From Bacteroidota bacterium (lineage in GTDB: Bacteria > Bacteroidota > Bacteroidia > Chitinophagales > Chitinophagaceae): a stretch of 64,000 nt of DNA. Where the stretch lies: positions 56,258 to 120,257 of the forward strand of contig JAPLEH010000017.1 of the NCBI GenBank assembly GCA_026391455.1, written 5' to 3'. A program made the position numbers and the translations under genes. The notes under the pieces are model-generated. The model was given only the letters and a program-made list of their open reading frames with translations. It did no database searches and was not told the DNA's origin. This document shows positions 54,728-63,996 of this stretch, one piece after another (position 1 is the first letter of the stretch; each line of letters opens with the position of its first letter).

Positions 54728-57700
54728 ATGAAGAATCTTCGCATTGCAATTATCGCCACCCTGTTCAGTACACAGCTATCCGCGCAACAAACCCGTTTTT
54801 ATACCGATCCCGAAGCCACATTTAAGGAAGCTAAAGAATACTTTCAGAAAGAACAGTACAGCCTGGCGTACCCGCTTTTTAAAGAACTCAAGCAATCTGT
54901 AAGGGAGACCGATAAGGTCAATGCTCCTGTTACCGTGCAGGAAATAAATTATTATGCCCTTGTTTGTGCGTTGAAGCAAAACGAAGGCCGTGCCGAAGAT
55001 GATGCACTCGAGTACATCGATCTGGAAAAAAACAATGCCCGGGTACAGATGATGAATTATCACCTGGCCGAGTATTATTTCCGCCAGCAAAAGTTTGCCG
55101 ATGCGGCCAACCGGTATGAACGTACCGATATTGCCAACCTCAGCAACCGGGAAATTTCAGATATGAAGTTCCACCAGGGTTATGCCTATTTTACCCTGCA
55201 GCGTTTTGCCGAGGCCAAACCTCTTTTCAACAGTATCCGCAGCATTAAAGACGATCCCAATTATCTCGATGCAAATTATTACTATGGGTTCCTTTCTTTC
55301 AAAGACCGCCAATATGCTTCCGCGCTGGAGAGCTTCCGCATCGTGGAGAATGAAAAGGAATATGGAACCGTAGTGCCTTATTATATCGCCCAGATATTAT
55401 ATGTACAGGGTAAAAAAGACGAAGCCATCAATTATATTCAGAATAAACTTCAATCGGGCAGCAATTCACAGTATTATGACCTGGAGCTGAAACAAATGCT
55501 GGGGCATGCATATTTCGAAAAAAAGGAATATGCCAAAGCCTTACCTTATCTGGAAGATTATGTGGGCCGTTCCAAGAAGGTGCGCCGCGAAGACCTCTAT
55601 GAACTTTCCTATTGTTATTACCAGGGCAAACAACTTACCAAAGCCATTGAAGGATTCAAACAACTCAGTGGAAAAGATGATTCACTCAGCCAGCATGCCA
55701 TGTACCTGCTGGGCGATGCTTACCTGAAAACCGGACAAAAAGCAAATGCCCGTAATGCCTACCTGTTCTGTTCTTCCAACAGCAGCAATACCGAACAAAA
55801 AGAGATATCGAAATACCAGTATGCGAAGCTCTCCTACGAACTCGGCTATCAGGATGAGGCACTGAACAGCCTCGGAGCCTTTATTTCGGATTACCCCGCA
55901 TCTCAGTATAACAAAGAGGCGAAAGAACTGATGGTGGATGTGCTGGCCAATACCAATAATTATAAAGATGCCCAGACATTACTCGAAAGCCTCGACAAGC
56001 CTTCTGAGAATGCAAAAAGGGTCTACCCTCGAATATTGTATGGCAGGGCTGCCGAACTGATTAATGACGGAAGACTGGCCGAAGCAGAATCCTTGCTGGA
56101 TAAGGCATTGGAAGACCCCAATAATGGTTCTGTAAAACCTTTCCTGCATTTCTGGAAAGGAGAGCTGGCCTATCGCAATAATAAACTGGATGATGCGATC
56201 AAGTATTATCAGTTGTACGAAGGGGCCGGTTCGCCCACCAGCGGAGAAGCAAACAGCAACAATGGTCGCTACAACCTTGGCTATGCCTACCTGCGGAAAG
56301 AAAATTACCCGGTAGCACAGAAATATTTTGAGCCGCTGGCGAAAAACCCTGCGCTCAACTCCAATGAATTTACACAGGATGCATATATCCGTACGGCGGA
56401 TTGTTATTTCATGCAGAAGGATTATGCACGTGCCAAGACCATGTATGATAATGTGATCAAATTCTCCTGGCCAGCGGAAGATTATGCCACTTTTCAGAAT
56501 GCCATGCTGGCCGGTGTGAAAAGTGCCAATGATAAGATATCACTGATGAACACCATGATCCGGAAGTTTCCCAATTCATCACTGGTAACCGATGCCAATA
56601 TGGAGATCGCCAATACTTATATGGGTGATGAGCGTTTCCGGGAATCTATTCCTTACCTGAGCAATGTGATCAAAACCAGCGGCAACGCCAGTCTCGTACC
56701 ACAGGCTTATTTGAAACTGGGTACAGCCTATTACAATATTGATAATAATGCGGAGGCATTAAAGCATTTCAAAACACTGGTGGATAAATACCCCAGTTCA
56801 CCCGAAGCAGAGGATGCCCTCGACAATGTAAAGACAATTTATATTGAGGATGGTAAGCCGGACGAATATGCTGATTTTATGCGGCAGGCGGGTCGCCCCC
56901 TGAGTGTGAACACGGAAGATTCGCTGACTTACTATGCTGCTGAGAAAAAGTATGATGATCAGAAGATCAACGAAGCACTGACCGCCTTCAATAATTATAT
57001 TCAACGCTTCCCGGATGGTGCCTATGCGCTTGATGCTCAATTCAACCGGGCTGAGATCTATTATTCAAAGAAAGACTGGAACAATGCCCTCGGTGCCTAT
57101 GAAGCGGTTGCTTCCAACGCACCCAATAAATATGCAGAAAGGGCCATATTGAATGCCGCACGTATCAACTTCTTTGAACTGAAGAATTATGCAAAAGCAG
57201 AAGCCTATTTCCTTCAGTTAAAACAGATCACGGCCAGTCAGGAGAATAAACTGGAAGCCATGCGCGGACTCTTACGCTGCCAGTATCAGCAACAGAAATG
57301 GACGGAAGCCATGGAGAATGCGAAAGAACTGACCGCTTCCAAAGGCAGCAGTGCGGATGATAAGACCCTGGCTAATATGGCCATTGGAAAATCTTTTGAA
57401 GTGAACAGGCAGTACGATCAGGCTATTGCCAGTTTTAAATCGGTGGTGCAATTGAACAAAGCAGCACTGGCAGCAGAAGCCCGTTATGAGATCGCCAATT
57501 GCTGGTTCCAGCTCAATAAACTTTCCGATGCTGAGAAAGCCGCATTTGAAACCATTAATAAATCCGGCTCATACGATTTCTGGATCACGAAAGCATATAT
57601 ATTACTCGGAGATATTTATTTCAAACAGAAAGATTATTTCAATGCTAAAGCCACTTTCCAGAGCGTGGTGGATAATACACTGGATCCGGAGTTGAAAAGT

Positions 57701-57766
57701 GAAGCACAGGCAAAACTCGATGTGGTATCGGAGGAAGAAGGGAAGTCGAGTAAAGTGGGGGGATAG
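54728..57766 (+). CDS. Large tetratricopeptide-repeat protein
   Basis: A 1012-residue secreted protein: signal peptide (cleavage near LSA-QQ) and then some 20 or more TPR/TPR_6 motifs spread from residue 30 to 1000. Examples are YSLAYPLFKELKQS, YFRQQKFADAANRYERTD, QRFAEAKPLFNSI and NAEALKHFKTLVDKYPSSPEAEDAL. It should be a periplasmic scaffold. Forty bases of repeat separate it from the barrel gene that follows. The pair of a long periplasmic TPR protein and a TonB-receptor-like barrel is recurrent in Bacteroidota and suggests a complex, but no function is assigned. Confidence 0.9.
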   Translation: MKNLRIAIIATLFSTQLSAQQTRFYTDPEATFKEAKEYFQKEQYSLAYPLFKELKQSVRETDKVNAPVTVQEINYYALVCALKQNEGRAEDDALEYIDLEKNNARVQMMNYHLAEYYFRQQKFADAANRYERTDIANLSNREISDMKFHQGYAYFTLQRFAEAKPLFNSIRSIKDDPNYLDANYYYGFLSFKDRQYASALESFRIVENEKEYGTVVPYYIAQILYVQGKKDEAINYIQNKLQSGSNSQYYDLELKQMLGHAYFEKKEYAKALPYLEDYVGRSKKVRREDLYELSYCYYQGKQLTKAIEGFKQLSGKDDSLSQHAMYLLGDAYLKTGQKANARNAYLFCSSNSSNTEQKEISKYQYAKLSYELGYQDEALNSLGAFISDYPASQYNKEAKELMVDVLANTNNYKDAQTLLESLDKPSENAKRVYPRILYGRAAELINDGRLAEAESLLDKALEDPNNGSVKPFLHFWKGELAYRNNKLDDAIKYYQLYEGAGSPTSGEANSNNGRYNLGYAYLRKENYPVAQKYFEPLAKNPALNSNEFTQDAYIRTADCYFMQKDYARAKTMYDNVIKFSWPAEDYATFQNAMLAGVKSANDKISLMNTMIRKFPNSSLVTDANMEIANTYMGDERFRESIPYLSNVIKTSGNASLVPQAYLKLGTAYYNIDNNAEALKHFKTLVDKYPSSPEAEDALDNVKTIYIEDGKPDEYADFMRQAGRPLSVNTEDSLTYYAAEKKYDDQKINEALTAFNNYIQRFPDGAYALDAQFNRAEIYYSKKDWNNALGAYEAVASNAPNKYAERAILNAARINFFELKNYAKAEAYFLQLKQITASQENKLEAMRGLLRCQYQQQKWTEAMENAKELTASKGSSADDKTLANMAIGKSFEVNRQYDQAIASFKSVVQLNKAALAAEARYEIANCWFQLNKLSDAEKAAFETINKSGSYDFWITKAYILLGDIYFKQKDYFNAKATFQSVVDNTLDPELKSEAQAKLDVVSEEEGKSSKVGG

Positions 57767-57815
57767 TTGAAAGTTGATAATTGAGAGTTGAAAGTTATTA
57801 GTTATAAAGTTTTCG
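57767..57815. repeat. Short degenerate repeat (gttgaaagttgataattgagagttgaaag)
   Basis: About 45 bases of drifting TTGAAAGTTGATAATT-like words between the TPR and barrel genes, the same kind of filler as at the convergent gaps. Confidence 0.5.
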
Positions 57816-57903
57816 TTCAGTGTTGAGTGGTTACATTTTGATTTATCTGAACGTTGATAGTAAAATAAAAGAACGAACCACCCGGAAGGGGAAATATATA
57901 AAC

Positions 57904-59559
57904 ATGATGAAGAAAAGGCTATATCGTATTTTTTTACTGATGACGGCTATTGCCGGTCCATTAGCAATGCAGGCACAAAAAGATACCACGAAGAATGGCG
58001 GTGTGAATATTGTATCCAGTTTCAAACCTGTGCTGCGGGAAGCGGCAAAGATCAATTTCAATGCTTCGCCGCCCTCAGCGGATACCACCAAGCCAAAGCT
58101 TAATTATGATATCCCGAATCAAAACCTGTTGTTCGCCTATCAGCCCGGAACATTGAAGCCTCTGGCGTTGAATGTGGATACAGCCGGTAAATTCAATAAC
58201 AGCAGCTATATCAAAGCGGGCTTTGGAAGTTTACGCACGCCCTTCATACAGGCCGGAATTTCACTGGGAGATGGCAGTACAGCCGGGTTGAATATTTATG
58301 CCAAACATGTGGGGTCTGATGGCAAACGGGATTACCAGAAATTCGCCAATACGAATGTGCGGCTGGCGGGCTATTTTAAATCAGGTAATAACCTGCAATG
58401 GGATGCCAGCATAGGAATGAACCAGTTGCGCACATACAAGTACGGGTATGAACCGCAAAGCCTGGTATTGCCGGTGGATTCTCTGAAACAAAATTTTCAG
58501 ACTATCAGCGGAAGGGTGGCCATGCACAATATTAATAAAACGCAATTCGGTCTTACCTATGCACCCGAAGCAAGGGTGGATGTGTTCAGCGATAACCGAA
58601 AAAATTCAGAAAGCAACACGGTATTGCATCTTCCGCTGCAAAAAACAGTTGGGAAAGCATTTACGATCAACCTCGGACTCACGTTTGATCTCACTCGTCT
58701 ATCGCCCAATGGGAAAGCCGCATTGAACAATACTATTTATTATCTCTCACCATCCGTTTTATTCAAATCATCAACGATCAATGCACAGGTGGGTATTCGT
58801 CCATCCTGGGATAATAAGAGCTTTAAAATGTTCCCCAATATTCTGGCAGATGTGAGTACAGAAGACAGGCGATTCACTTTCCAGGCGGGATGGACAGGTT
58901 ATATCCGCAAAACAACTTATCAGTACCTGGCCTCACAAAATCCATGGATATGGCTGCCAACTGATTTTAAAAATACCTGGATCGAAGAACGTTTTGCCGG
59001 ATTTAAAGGAGCCATTGGTAATCACTTTACCTATTCCGCCAAAGCAGGTTTCAACAAGCTGAATAATCAGCCTTTGTTTATCAATGATACTACCGCTGCC
59101 GGGGATGGAAAATCGTTCCGCGTGGTGAATGAAAGCCGGATCAATGTGGTGAATTTTGGTGGTGAATTAGGCTATACGATCAATGAGAAATTCTCGCTGA
59201 TCACCGGTCTTACGTTCAATCAGTTTTCCGGATTGAAAGACAATGCCAAAGCCTGGGGCTTGATACCGCTTGAACTGAAAGCAGCGATGCGCCTGCAGAT
59301 CATCAAAGACCTTTGGTTGAAAACAGACCTGTTTGCCTGGCAAGGTGCTAAATACCTGAAGAAAGGAAATGTGGAAGACCGGCTTACTGGTGCCGTGGAT
59401 TTAAATGCGGGTCTTGAATTCAAAATAACAAAGAATGTAAATCTCTGGACACAGTTCAATAACCTGTTCAACAAAGAATACCAGCGATGGAATCAGTATC
59501 CCTCCTATGGATTCAACTTTGTAGGTGGTGTGGTGTTTTCTTTCGACCAAAAGCATTAA
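57904..59559 (+). CDS. TonB-dependent-receptor-like outer-membrane barrel
   Basis: About 551 residues with a signal peptide (MMKKRLYRIFLLMTAIAG, cleavage near MQA-QK) and no plug domain. The mature protein is a succession of barrel strands, with the C-terminal NLFNKEYQRWNQYPSYGFNFVGGVVFSF typical of TonB-receptor ends (NLFN, YPSYG, terminal aromatic). The N-terminal 100 residues (VNIVSSFKPVLREAAKIN) may contact the upstream TPR protein. Being plugless, it is not a classical importer. The ATG at 57904 is preferred to the earlier frame at 57820. It ends in the terminator at 59569-59628. Confidence 0.85.
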   Translation: MMKKRLYRIFLLMTAIAGPLAMQAQKDTTKNGGVNIVSSFKPVLREAAKINFNASPPSADTTKPKLNYDIPNQNLLFAYQPGTLKPLALNVDTAGKFNNSSYIKAGFGSLRTPFIQAGISLGDGSTAGLNIYAKHVGSDGKRDYQKFANTNVRLAGYFKSGNNLQWDASIGMNQLRTYKYGYEPQSLVLPVDSLKQNFQTISGRVAMHNINKTQFGLTYAPEARVDVFSDNRKNSESNTVLHLPLQKTVGKAFTINLGLTFDLTRLSPNGKAALNNTIYYLSPSVLFKSSTINAQVGIRPSWDNKSFKMFPNILADVSTEDRRFTFQAGWTGYIRKTTYQYLASQNPWIWLPTDFKNTWIEERFAGFKGAIGNHFTYSAKAGFNKLNNQPLFINDTTAAGDGKSFRVVNESRINVVNFGGELGYTINEKFSLITGLTFNQFSGLKDNAKAWGLIPLELKAAMRLQIIKDLWLKTDLFAWQGAKYLKKGNVEDRLTGAVDLNAGLEFKITKNVNLWTQFNNLFNKEYQRWNQYPSYGFNFVGGVVFSFDQKH

Positions 59560-59568
59560 TATAATGAT

Positions 59569-59628
59569 ACCGGGTGGTACAGGTTCTTGCTGAAACAGCA
59601 GGATGTGAACCACCCGGTTTGTTTTTTT
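59569..59628 (+). terminator. Rho-independent terminator
   Basis: A 10-bp outer stem (59569-59578 with 59609-59618) and an inner stem (CTTGCTG/CAGCAGG) form a long hairpin followed by TTTGTTTTTTT. It ends the TPR-barrel unit. Confidence 0.85.
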
Positions 59629-59791
59629 CCTGCTGTTAGAGACTTAAATTCTCCTTCTCCCGAAAAAAAAGCAGATATGCGAACGAAGAACTGCTTTCTT
59701 CCAATACATTTGTGGCCGGTACCTGTTCGCGGAATAGAGCTCATTCGCCGGAAGAAGCGGCGTTACGGAAAAATCGGGTGCCCTTTCATTC

Positions 59792-60436
59792 ATGTTTGCT
59801 GAATTGTATCAATACCTGCTGTTGCACAAAGAATTGCCCTTGCCGGGTGTAGGCACTTGCTTGCTGAATAAAGAACCGGCCCGGGTGGATTTTCCCAATA
59901 AAATGATTCATGCGCCGGCATATCGTTTTGCCTGGAAGGCAGAAAGTCATTTACCGGATAAATATTTTTTTCAATGGCTGGCCTTGCAGTTCGGTATATC
60001 CGACCGCGAAGCCATCTTTCGTTTCAACGATTTCTCATTTGATCTCAAAAAGCAACTGACCGCGGGAAGTACCATCACCTGGAATGGGGTAGGCTTACTG
60101 AACAGAGGCCTCGCAGGAGAAATAAAATTTACACCCGCACAGGAAGCCTATGCGCCGGAATCGCCGGCCGGGGCAGTAAAAGTAATCCGTGACAAGGCCG
60201 AACATACGGTAAGGGTGGGTGAATCAGAAAAGACGGCGGCAGAAATGGTGGAAATGCTGAATCAACCCGAAGGGAAAAAGTCTTTTTGGTGGGCCTGGGC
60301 CCTGGCGCTGGGTATACTGGCTTTGGTATTCCTGGGTTGGTATTTTTCTGAACATGGTTTGGAGTTGTCATCAACCGGCAATACTAAAATAGTGGTGCCG
60401 GATGAAGCGGGTCCTACTTACCAGGCGCTGCCCTGA
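59792..60436 (+). CDS. HU-CCDC81-like domain membrane protein
   Basis: A 214-residue protein. The N-terminal 130 residues resemble the bacterial HU-CCDC81 domain pair: LYQYLLLHKELPLPGVGTCLLNKEPARV, with the strand-turn pattern of HU, then a second half around SDREAIFRFNDFSFDLKKQL. A single transmembrane helix follows near 165-188 (WWAWALALGILALVFLGWYF), then 25 residues. In other Bacteroidota such proteins usually carry a SPOR domain after the helix; none is visible here. A role at the cell envelope, perhaps with peptidoglycan, is inferred only from that. It follows the TPR-barrel pair. Confidence 0.7.
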   Translation: MFAELYQYLLLHKELPLPGVGTCLLNKEPARVDFPNKMIHAPAYRFAWKAESHLPDKYFFQWLALQFGISDREAIFRFNDFSFDLKKQLTAGSTITWNGVGLLNRGLAGEIKFTPAQEAYAPESPAGAVKVIRDKAEHTVRVGESEKTAAEMVEMLNQPEGKKSFWWAWALALGILALVFLGWYFSEHGLELSSTGNTKIVVPDEAGPTYQALP

Positions 60437-60483
60437 TAACGGGCGCTGCTATTTCCTTTTTTTCAATTTACTTTGCCCACTTT

Positions 60484-61383
60484 ATGGCCAGTACTGTACA
60501 TTATACCCATTGCCCTGTATGCGGCTCCGCTGCATTTCAAAAAGCATTGACCGCAAAGGATCATACTGTGAGCGGTGAAACATTTATCATTCTGCATTGC
60601 AACGAATGTACGCTCCGTTTTACACAGGATGCGCCGGATGCCGCATCGGCAGGGCCTTATTATAAATCCGAAAATTATATCTCGCATACCAATACATCCA
60701 AGGGACTCATTAACCGGTTGTATCAGTCGGTAAGAAAACGGACGTTGAAACATAAACGAAAACTCATTGCTAGGGCACTGGGTATACAGAAAGGCAGCCT
60801 GCTGGATGTGGGAAGTGGTACCGGTGCTTTTGTACAGCATATGCAGCAGCATGGCTGGCAGGTAAATGGGCTGGAACCCGATGCAGATGCCCGGCAGGTG
60901 GCGAAAACAGTGAACAAGGTGGAGTTAGAGGATATCTCCCGCTTTTACGAACTGGCCCCTCACGAATTTGATGCGATCTCGCTATGGCATGTATTGGAGC
61001 ATGTACATGATCTCCATCCCTATGTTCAGCAATTGAAGAACTTGCTGAAAATGAATGGCCGACTTTTTATTGCCGTTCCTAATTATACTTCGAAGGATGC
61101 TGCCGTGTATCAGGAAAACTGGGCAGCCTATGATGTACCCAGGCATCTCTATCATTTCTCCCCCCGATCCATGCAGGTGCTGATGGAGAAGAATGGGTTG
61201 AAGCTGCTCGAATATAAACCCATGTGGTACGACAGTTTTTATATTTCACTGCTGAGCAGTAAATATAAAAACGGGAAAGCCAACCTGTTGGGTGCATTTA
61301 CAAATGGACTGCGATCCAATATCAACGCATGGGGTGATGTAAAGAAATGCAGCTCGGTGATCTATGTTATTGATAAAGGCTGA
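60484..61383 (+). CDS. Class I SAM-dependent methyltransferase with N-terminal zinc ribbon
   Basis: A 299-residue methyltransferase. Four cysteines near the N-terminus (HCPVCGS and LHCNECT) form a zinc ribbon. Motif I is LLDVGSGTGAFVQHM (about 104-118), post-I GLEPDADARQVA (about 128), then DAISLWHVLEHVHDL (about 160) and LLKMNGRLFIAVPN (about 182). Zinc-ribbon methyltransferases of this type often act on sugar nucleotides or glycans; substrate unknown. It is 47 bases from the previous gene. Confidence 0.88.
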   Translation: MASTVHYTHCPVCGSAAFQKALTAKDHTVSGETFIILHCNECTLRFTQDAPDAASAGPYYKSENYISHTNTSKGLINRLYQSVRKRTLKHKRKLIARALGIQKGSLLDVGSGTGAFVQHMQQHGWQVNGLEPDADARQVAKTVNKVELEDISRFYELAPHEFDAISLWHVLEHVHDLHPYVQQLKNLLKMNGRLFIAVPNYTSKDAAVYQENWAAYDVPRHLYHFSPRSMQVLMEKNGLKLLEYKPMWYDSFYISLLSSKYKNGKANLLGAFTNGLRSNINAWGDVKKCSSVIYVIDKG

Positions 61384-61439
61384 TGCAGTTCACACCAGTA
61401 TGCTCTTTGTATAAAAATTATCAAAGGATATACAAGTAA

Positions 61440-62246
61440 TTATTCCCCAAACTGTACTTCATACAATTCGGGCCAGTTCTTCCCGGTGATATATATCTTC
61501 TTTGTAGCCGCATTATAGGCAATACCATTCAGGCCGGTGTCTATATACGGTGCTTTCGCAAGCAATCTTTCATACAGGTCGGTAAGATCAGCTTTGGCCA
61601 CCACCCGACCATTAGCAGGGTCTATTTTCAGAATATAAGAGGTTTGCCATTTGTTGGCATAAATAAAACCATTTATGAATTCCAGTTCATTGATGCTGTA
61701 TTCATAGGAATTACCTTCCAGTACTTCCAGTTTTTTTACCAGTGAAAAAGTAGAGGGATCATAGTAATATAAATATTTAGACCCATCGCTGGCAATGATA
61801 TACTGGCCGTCGAAGGTCATACCCCAGCCTTCTTTGGAAGCGAATTTGAATTCACCGATTTTTTTGAAATCCTTCAGGGTGTATTTAAAGCCCACTTCTT
61901 CCTTGTAGGTTAGTTGATACACCGTATCCCGAACAATCACTATACCTTCTCCAAAATAGGGTTTATCCAGATTTATACTTTTCAGCACTTTGCCGGTGGT
62001 CAGGTCTGTTTTCATTAACCTTGATTTTCCATAGTTACCGGTACCTTCATACATCTCGCCATTGTAAAAAAGTAATCCCTCTGTAAAGGAAGAAGTATCG
62101 TGCGGATAGGTGGCCACCACTGAATAACTCATGGTACGCGGGACATTCGAATCCGGAGTAATTTCTGTACCACCACTCCCTGAGTCGTCATTATTACAGG
62201 CCAGCAAAACGGCAAGCAGACTAATAACAATTGTTAGTTTCTTCAT
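61440..62246 (-). CDS. Glutaminyl-peptide cyclotransferase (lipoprotein, plant-type five-blade propeller)
   Basis: About 268 residues. A lipobox (LLACNN, cysteine at residue 17) anchors it in the envelope. The fold family is Glu_cyclase_2: YPHDTSSFTEGLLFYNGEMYEGTGNYGKS-like opening (key HDxxxFTEGL, YEGTG), later ASDGSKYLYYYDP, NELEFINGFIYANKW and the C-terminal LNGIAYN with KKIYITGKNWPELYEV. It cyclises N-terminal glutamine to pyroglutamate on exported proteins, a common step in Bacteroidota, where many exported proteins begin with Gln after signal cleavage. Several exported proteins in this window have AQ-type cleavage sites (...AQQ, ...AQK). Confidence 0.92.
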   Translation of the reverse strand: MKKLTIVISLLAVLLACNNDDSGSGGTEITPDSNVPRTMSYSVVATYPHDTSSFTEGLLFYNGEMYEGTGNYGKSRLMKTDLTTGKVLKSINLDKPYFGEGIVIVRDTVYQLTYKEEVGFKYTLKDFKKIGEFKFASKEGWGMTFDGQYIIASDGSKYLYYYDPSTFSLVKKLEVLEGNSYEYSINELEFINGFIYANKWQTSYILKIDPANGRVVAKADLTDLYERLLAKAPYIDTGLNGIAYNAATKKIYITGKNWPELYEVQFGE

Positions 62247-62395
62247 CACAACGAATTGATTTCATACAAAAATAAGTGGTGCCGGCCCAGAAATTTGTTA
62301 TGCCCCTGTGAATTTGGAAAAGAGGACTGTTTATCATTGTTCGCCGGGCAGGCACTGACTATTAAACAATGGGAAAAATACGATACAAAAAGTTC

Positions 62396-62425
62396 TTGCA
62401 CAATTCATTAAATGAATTATATTTG
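62396..62425 (+). promoter_or_regulatory. Promoter of the M43 metalloprotease gene
   Basis: TTG (62396-62398), exactly 19 bases, then TATATTTG (62418-62425): a full consensus match. The ATG is at 62616, so the 5' leader would be about 185 bases, rich in pyrimidines, with no clear hairpin. The rest of the 62247-62615 gap shows no gene. Confidence 0.7.
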
Positions 62426-62615
62426 GAACAGGTTCAGTAGTACTGACACTGTCCGACCCACGAAATCATATCCCCTGAGATCCTTTTTATTTTCCTTTTT
62501 ATCCTGTTGTTTCTTTTAACCTTACCTATCAAAGGCATTTTTATTTCCTCTATCCGCTGACTAACAGAACGAATGTTTTTCGTACCACCTTAACTAACAG
62601 GATTAATTGGAAACT

Positions 62616-63872
62616 ATGAAGCAGGGCATAATCACTTTATTCTTTTTTGCTTTTGTACTCACACTTACTGCACAGGTTAAATGCAGCAGCTATACCTATC
62701 AGCAACAGCAACTTTCAGATCCTGACCGGAATGCGACCATACAGGGGGTGGAACGTTTTATTCAGGATCGGTTGACGGCCGCACAATCAGGACGACCTTC
62801 CGGAAGACCAGACGGTATCATCATTAAAATACCAGTGGTAGTGCATATTGTATACCATACACCCGTTGAAAAAATTTCAGATGCGCAGGTGATCAGCCAG
62901 ATCAATGCACTGAATTTATATTTCCGCCGCCGCAATGCAGATACTGCTTCTGCACCTGCATATTTCAGAAGTCTTGGGGCTGATTGCGAAATCGAATTTC
63001 AACTGGCTATCTCCGATCCCCGCAGAAGAGCAACCAGTGGCATCGAACGCAAATACACCCCAGTGACCAAATGGGGCGCTGATGATAAAGTAAAATTCAG
63101 TTCGGAAACAGGCCTTGATGCATGGGATTCCAAAAGCTATCTCAATATATGGGTGTGCAACCTGGATAAATTTGCCGGCTATGCCAGTTTTCCCGGTGGC
63201 GAAGAAAAGAAGGACGGGCTGGTGATCAGCTATACGGCTTTTGGAACTACGGGTACTGCCGCCGGGTATTCTTTGGGCAAAACAGCCGTTCACGAAATTG
63301 GCCATTGGCTGGGATTAAAACATACCTGGGGTGATGATTATTGTGGCGATGATGGCGTAGGGGATACACCCAAACAGGCCAGTTATACCATTGGATGCCC
63401 CAATACCATCCGGATTACCTGCAGCAACGCACCGTATGGGGACATGTACATGAATTATATGGACCTTACCAATGATGCCTGTATCAACATGTTTACCAAA
63501 GGGCAAAAAGCCCGGATGCTGGCACTATTCGATCCGGGTGGAGCCCGCAGCACCCTGCTTAGTTCCAAAGGACTGAATATGCCATTGTTTATGGATATCC
63601 CCCTGCCCGGGGAGGAAGACCCCAAATGGCTGCACCCTCAATTGTATCCGAATCCGGCCTCCAGTGAAATGACCCTCGATCTTTCTTATGATTTTCGCTG
63701 GATCGGAAAAATTATTTTTGTGACCAATCTGCAGGGGCAAAACGTTATGAATGTGCAGGTTACGTCAAAAAATCAGCGGATCAACATCAGCAAACTGCAG
63801 GCGGGCGTATATTTCCTTGCAGCGAAAAAGGAAGATGGGGAGTCTATGAAACTGAAATTCGTTAAGTTATAG
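62616..63872 (+). CDS. Secreted M43 (pappalysin-like) zinc metalloprotease with T9SS C-terminal domain
   Basis: About 418 residues. Signal peptide (MKQGIITLFFFAFVLTLTAQ), then a metzincin catalytic domain with HEIGHWLGLKH (first His226) and the Met-turn MNYMD near 280. Cysteines in CGDD, GCPN, CSNA and DACINMF fit the family. From about residue 330 a type IX sorting domain follows (YPNPASSEMTLDLS..., ending LAAKKEDGESMKLKFVKL). It should be exported through the T9SS and cleave extracellular proteins. The ATG at 62616 is preferred to TTG 62607. Confidence 0.93.
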   Translation: MKQGIITLFFFAFVLTLTAQVKCSSYTYQQQQLSDPDRNATIQGVERFIQDRLTAAQSGRPSGRPDGIIIKIPVVVHIVYHTPVEKISDAQVISQINALNLYFRRRNADTASAPAYFRSLGADCEIEFQLAISDPRRRATSGIERKYTPVTKWGADDKVKFSSETGLDAWDSKSYLNIWVCNLDKFAGYASFPGGEEKKDGLVISYTAFGTTGTAAGYSLGKTAVHEIGHWLGLKHTWGDDYCGDDGVGDTPKQASYTIGCPNTIRITCSNAPYGDMYMNYMDLTNDACINMFTKGQKARMLALFDPGGARSTLLSSKGLNMPLFMDIPLPGEEDPKWLHPQLYPNPASSEMTLDLSYDFRWIGKIIFVTNLQGQNVMNVQVTSKNQRINISKLQAGVYFLAAKKEDGESMKLKFVKL

Positions 63873-63911
63873 GTCGCAACCAAATTTTTGATACACACTA
63901 ACGGCAAGCAT

Positions 63912-63943
63912 TGTCCCGACCGAGGCGTCGGGACATTTTTTTT
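63912..63943 (+). terminator. Rho-independent terminator of the M43 gene
   Basis: A 9-bp perfect stem (63912-63920 with 63927-63935), six-base loop, followed by eight T. Confidence 0.9.
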
Positions 63944-63953
63944 GGGTAATAAG

Positions 63954-63996
63954 TAGAAAAAAAGGGTTGCCAAATCATCAGCAACCCTTTTCCCTT
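63954..63996. terminator. Second hairpin near the window end
   Basis: AAAGGGTTGC (63961-63970) and its inverse (63981-63990) flank a 10-base loop; on the minus strand a T run follows. It may terminate a minus-strand gene lying beyond the right edge, or act in both directions. Confidence 0.65.

Noticed and set aside
59587-59802. 71-codon frame over the barrel terminator
   Set aside because: Its start lies inside the terminator hairpin and the sequence has no protein-like features.
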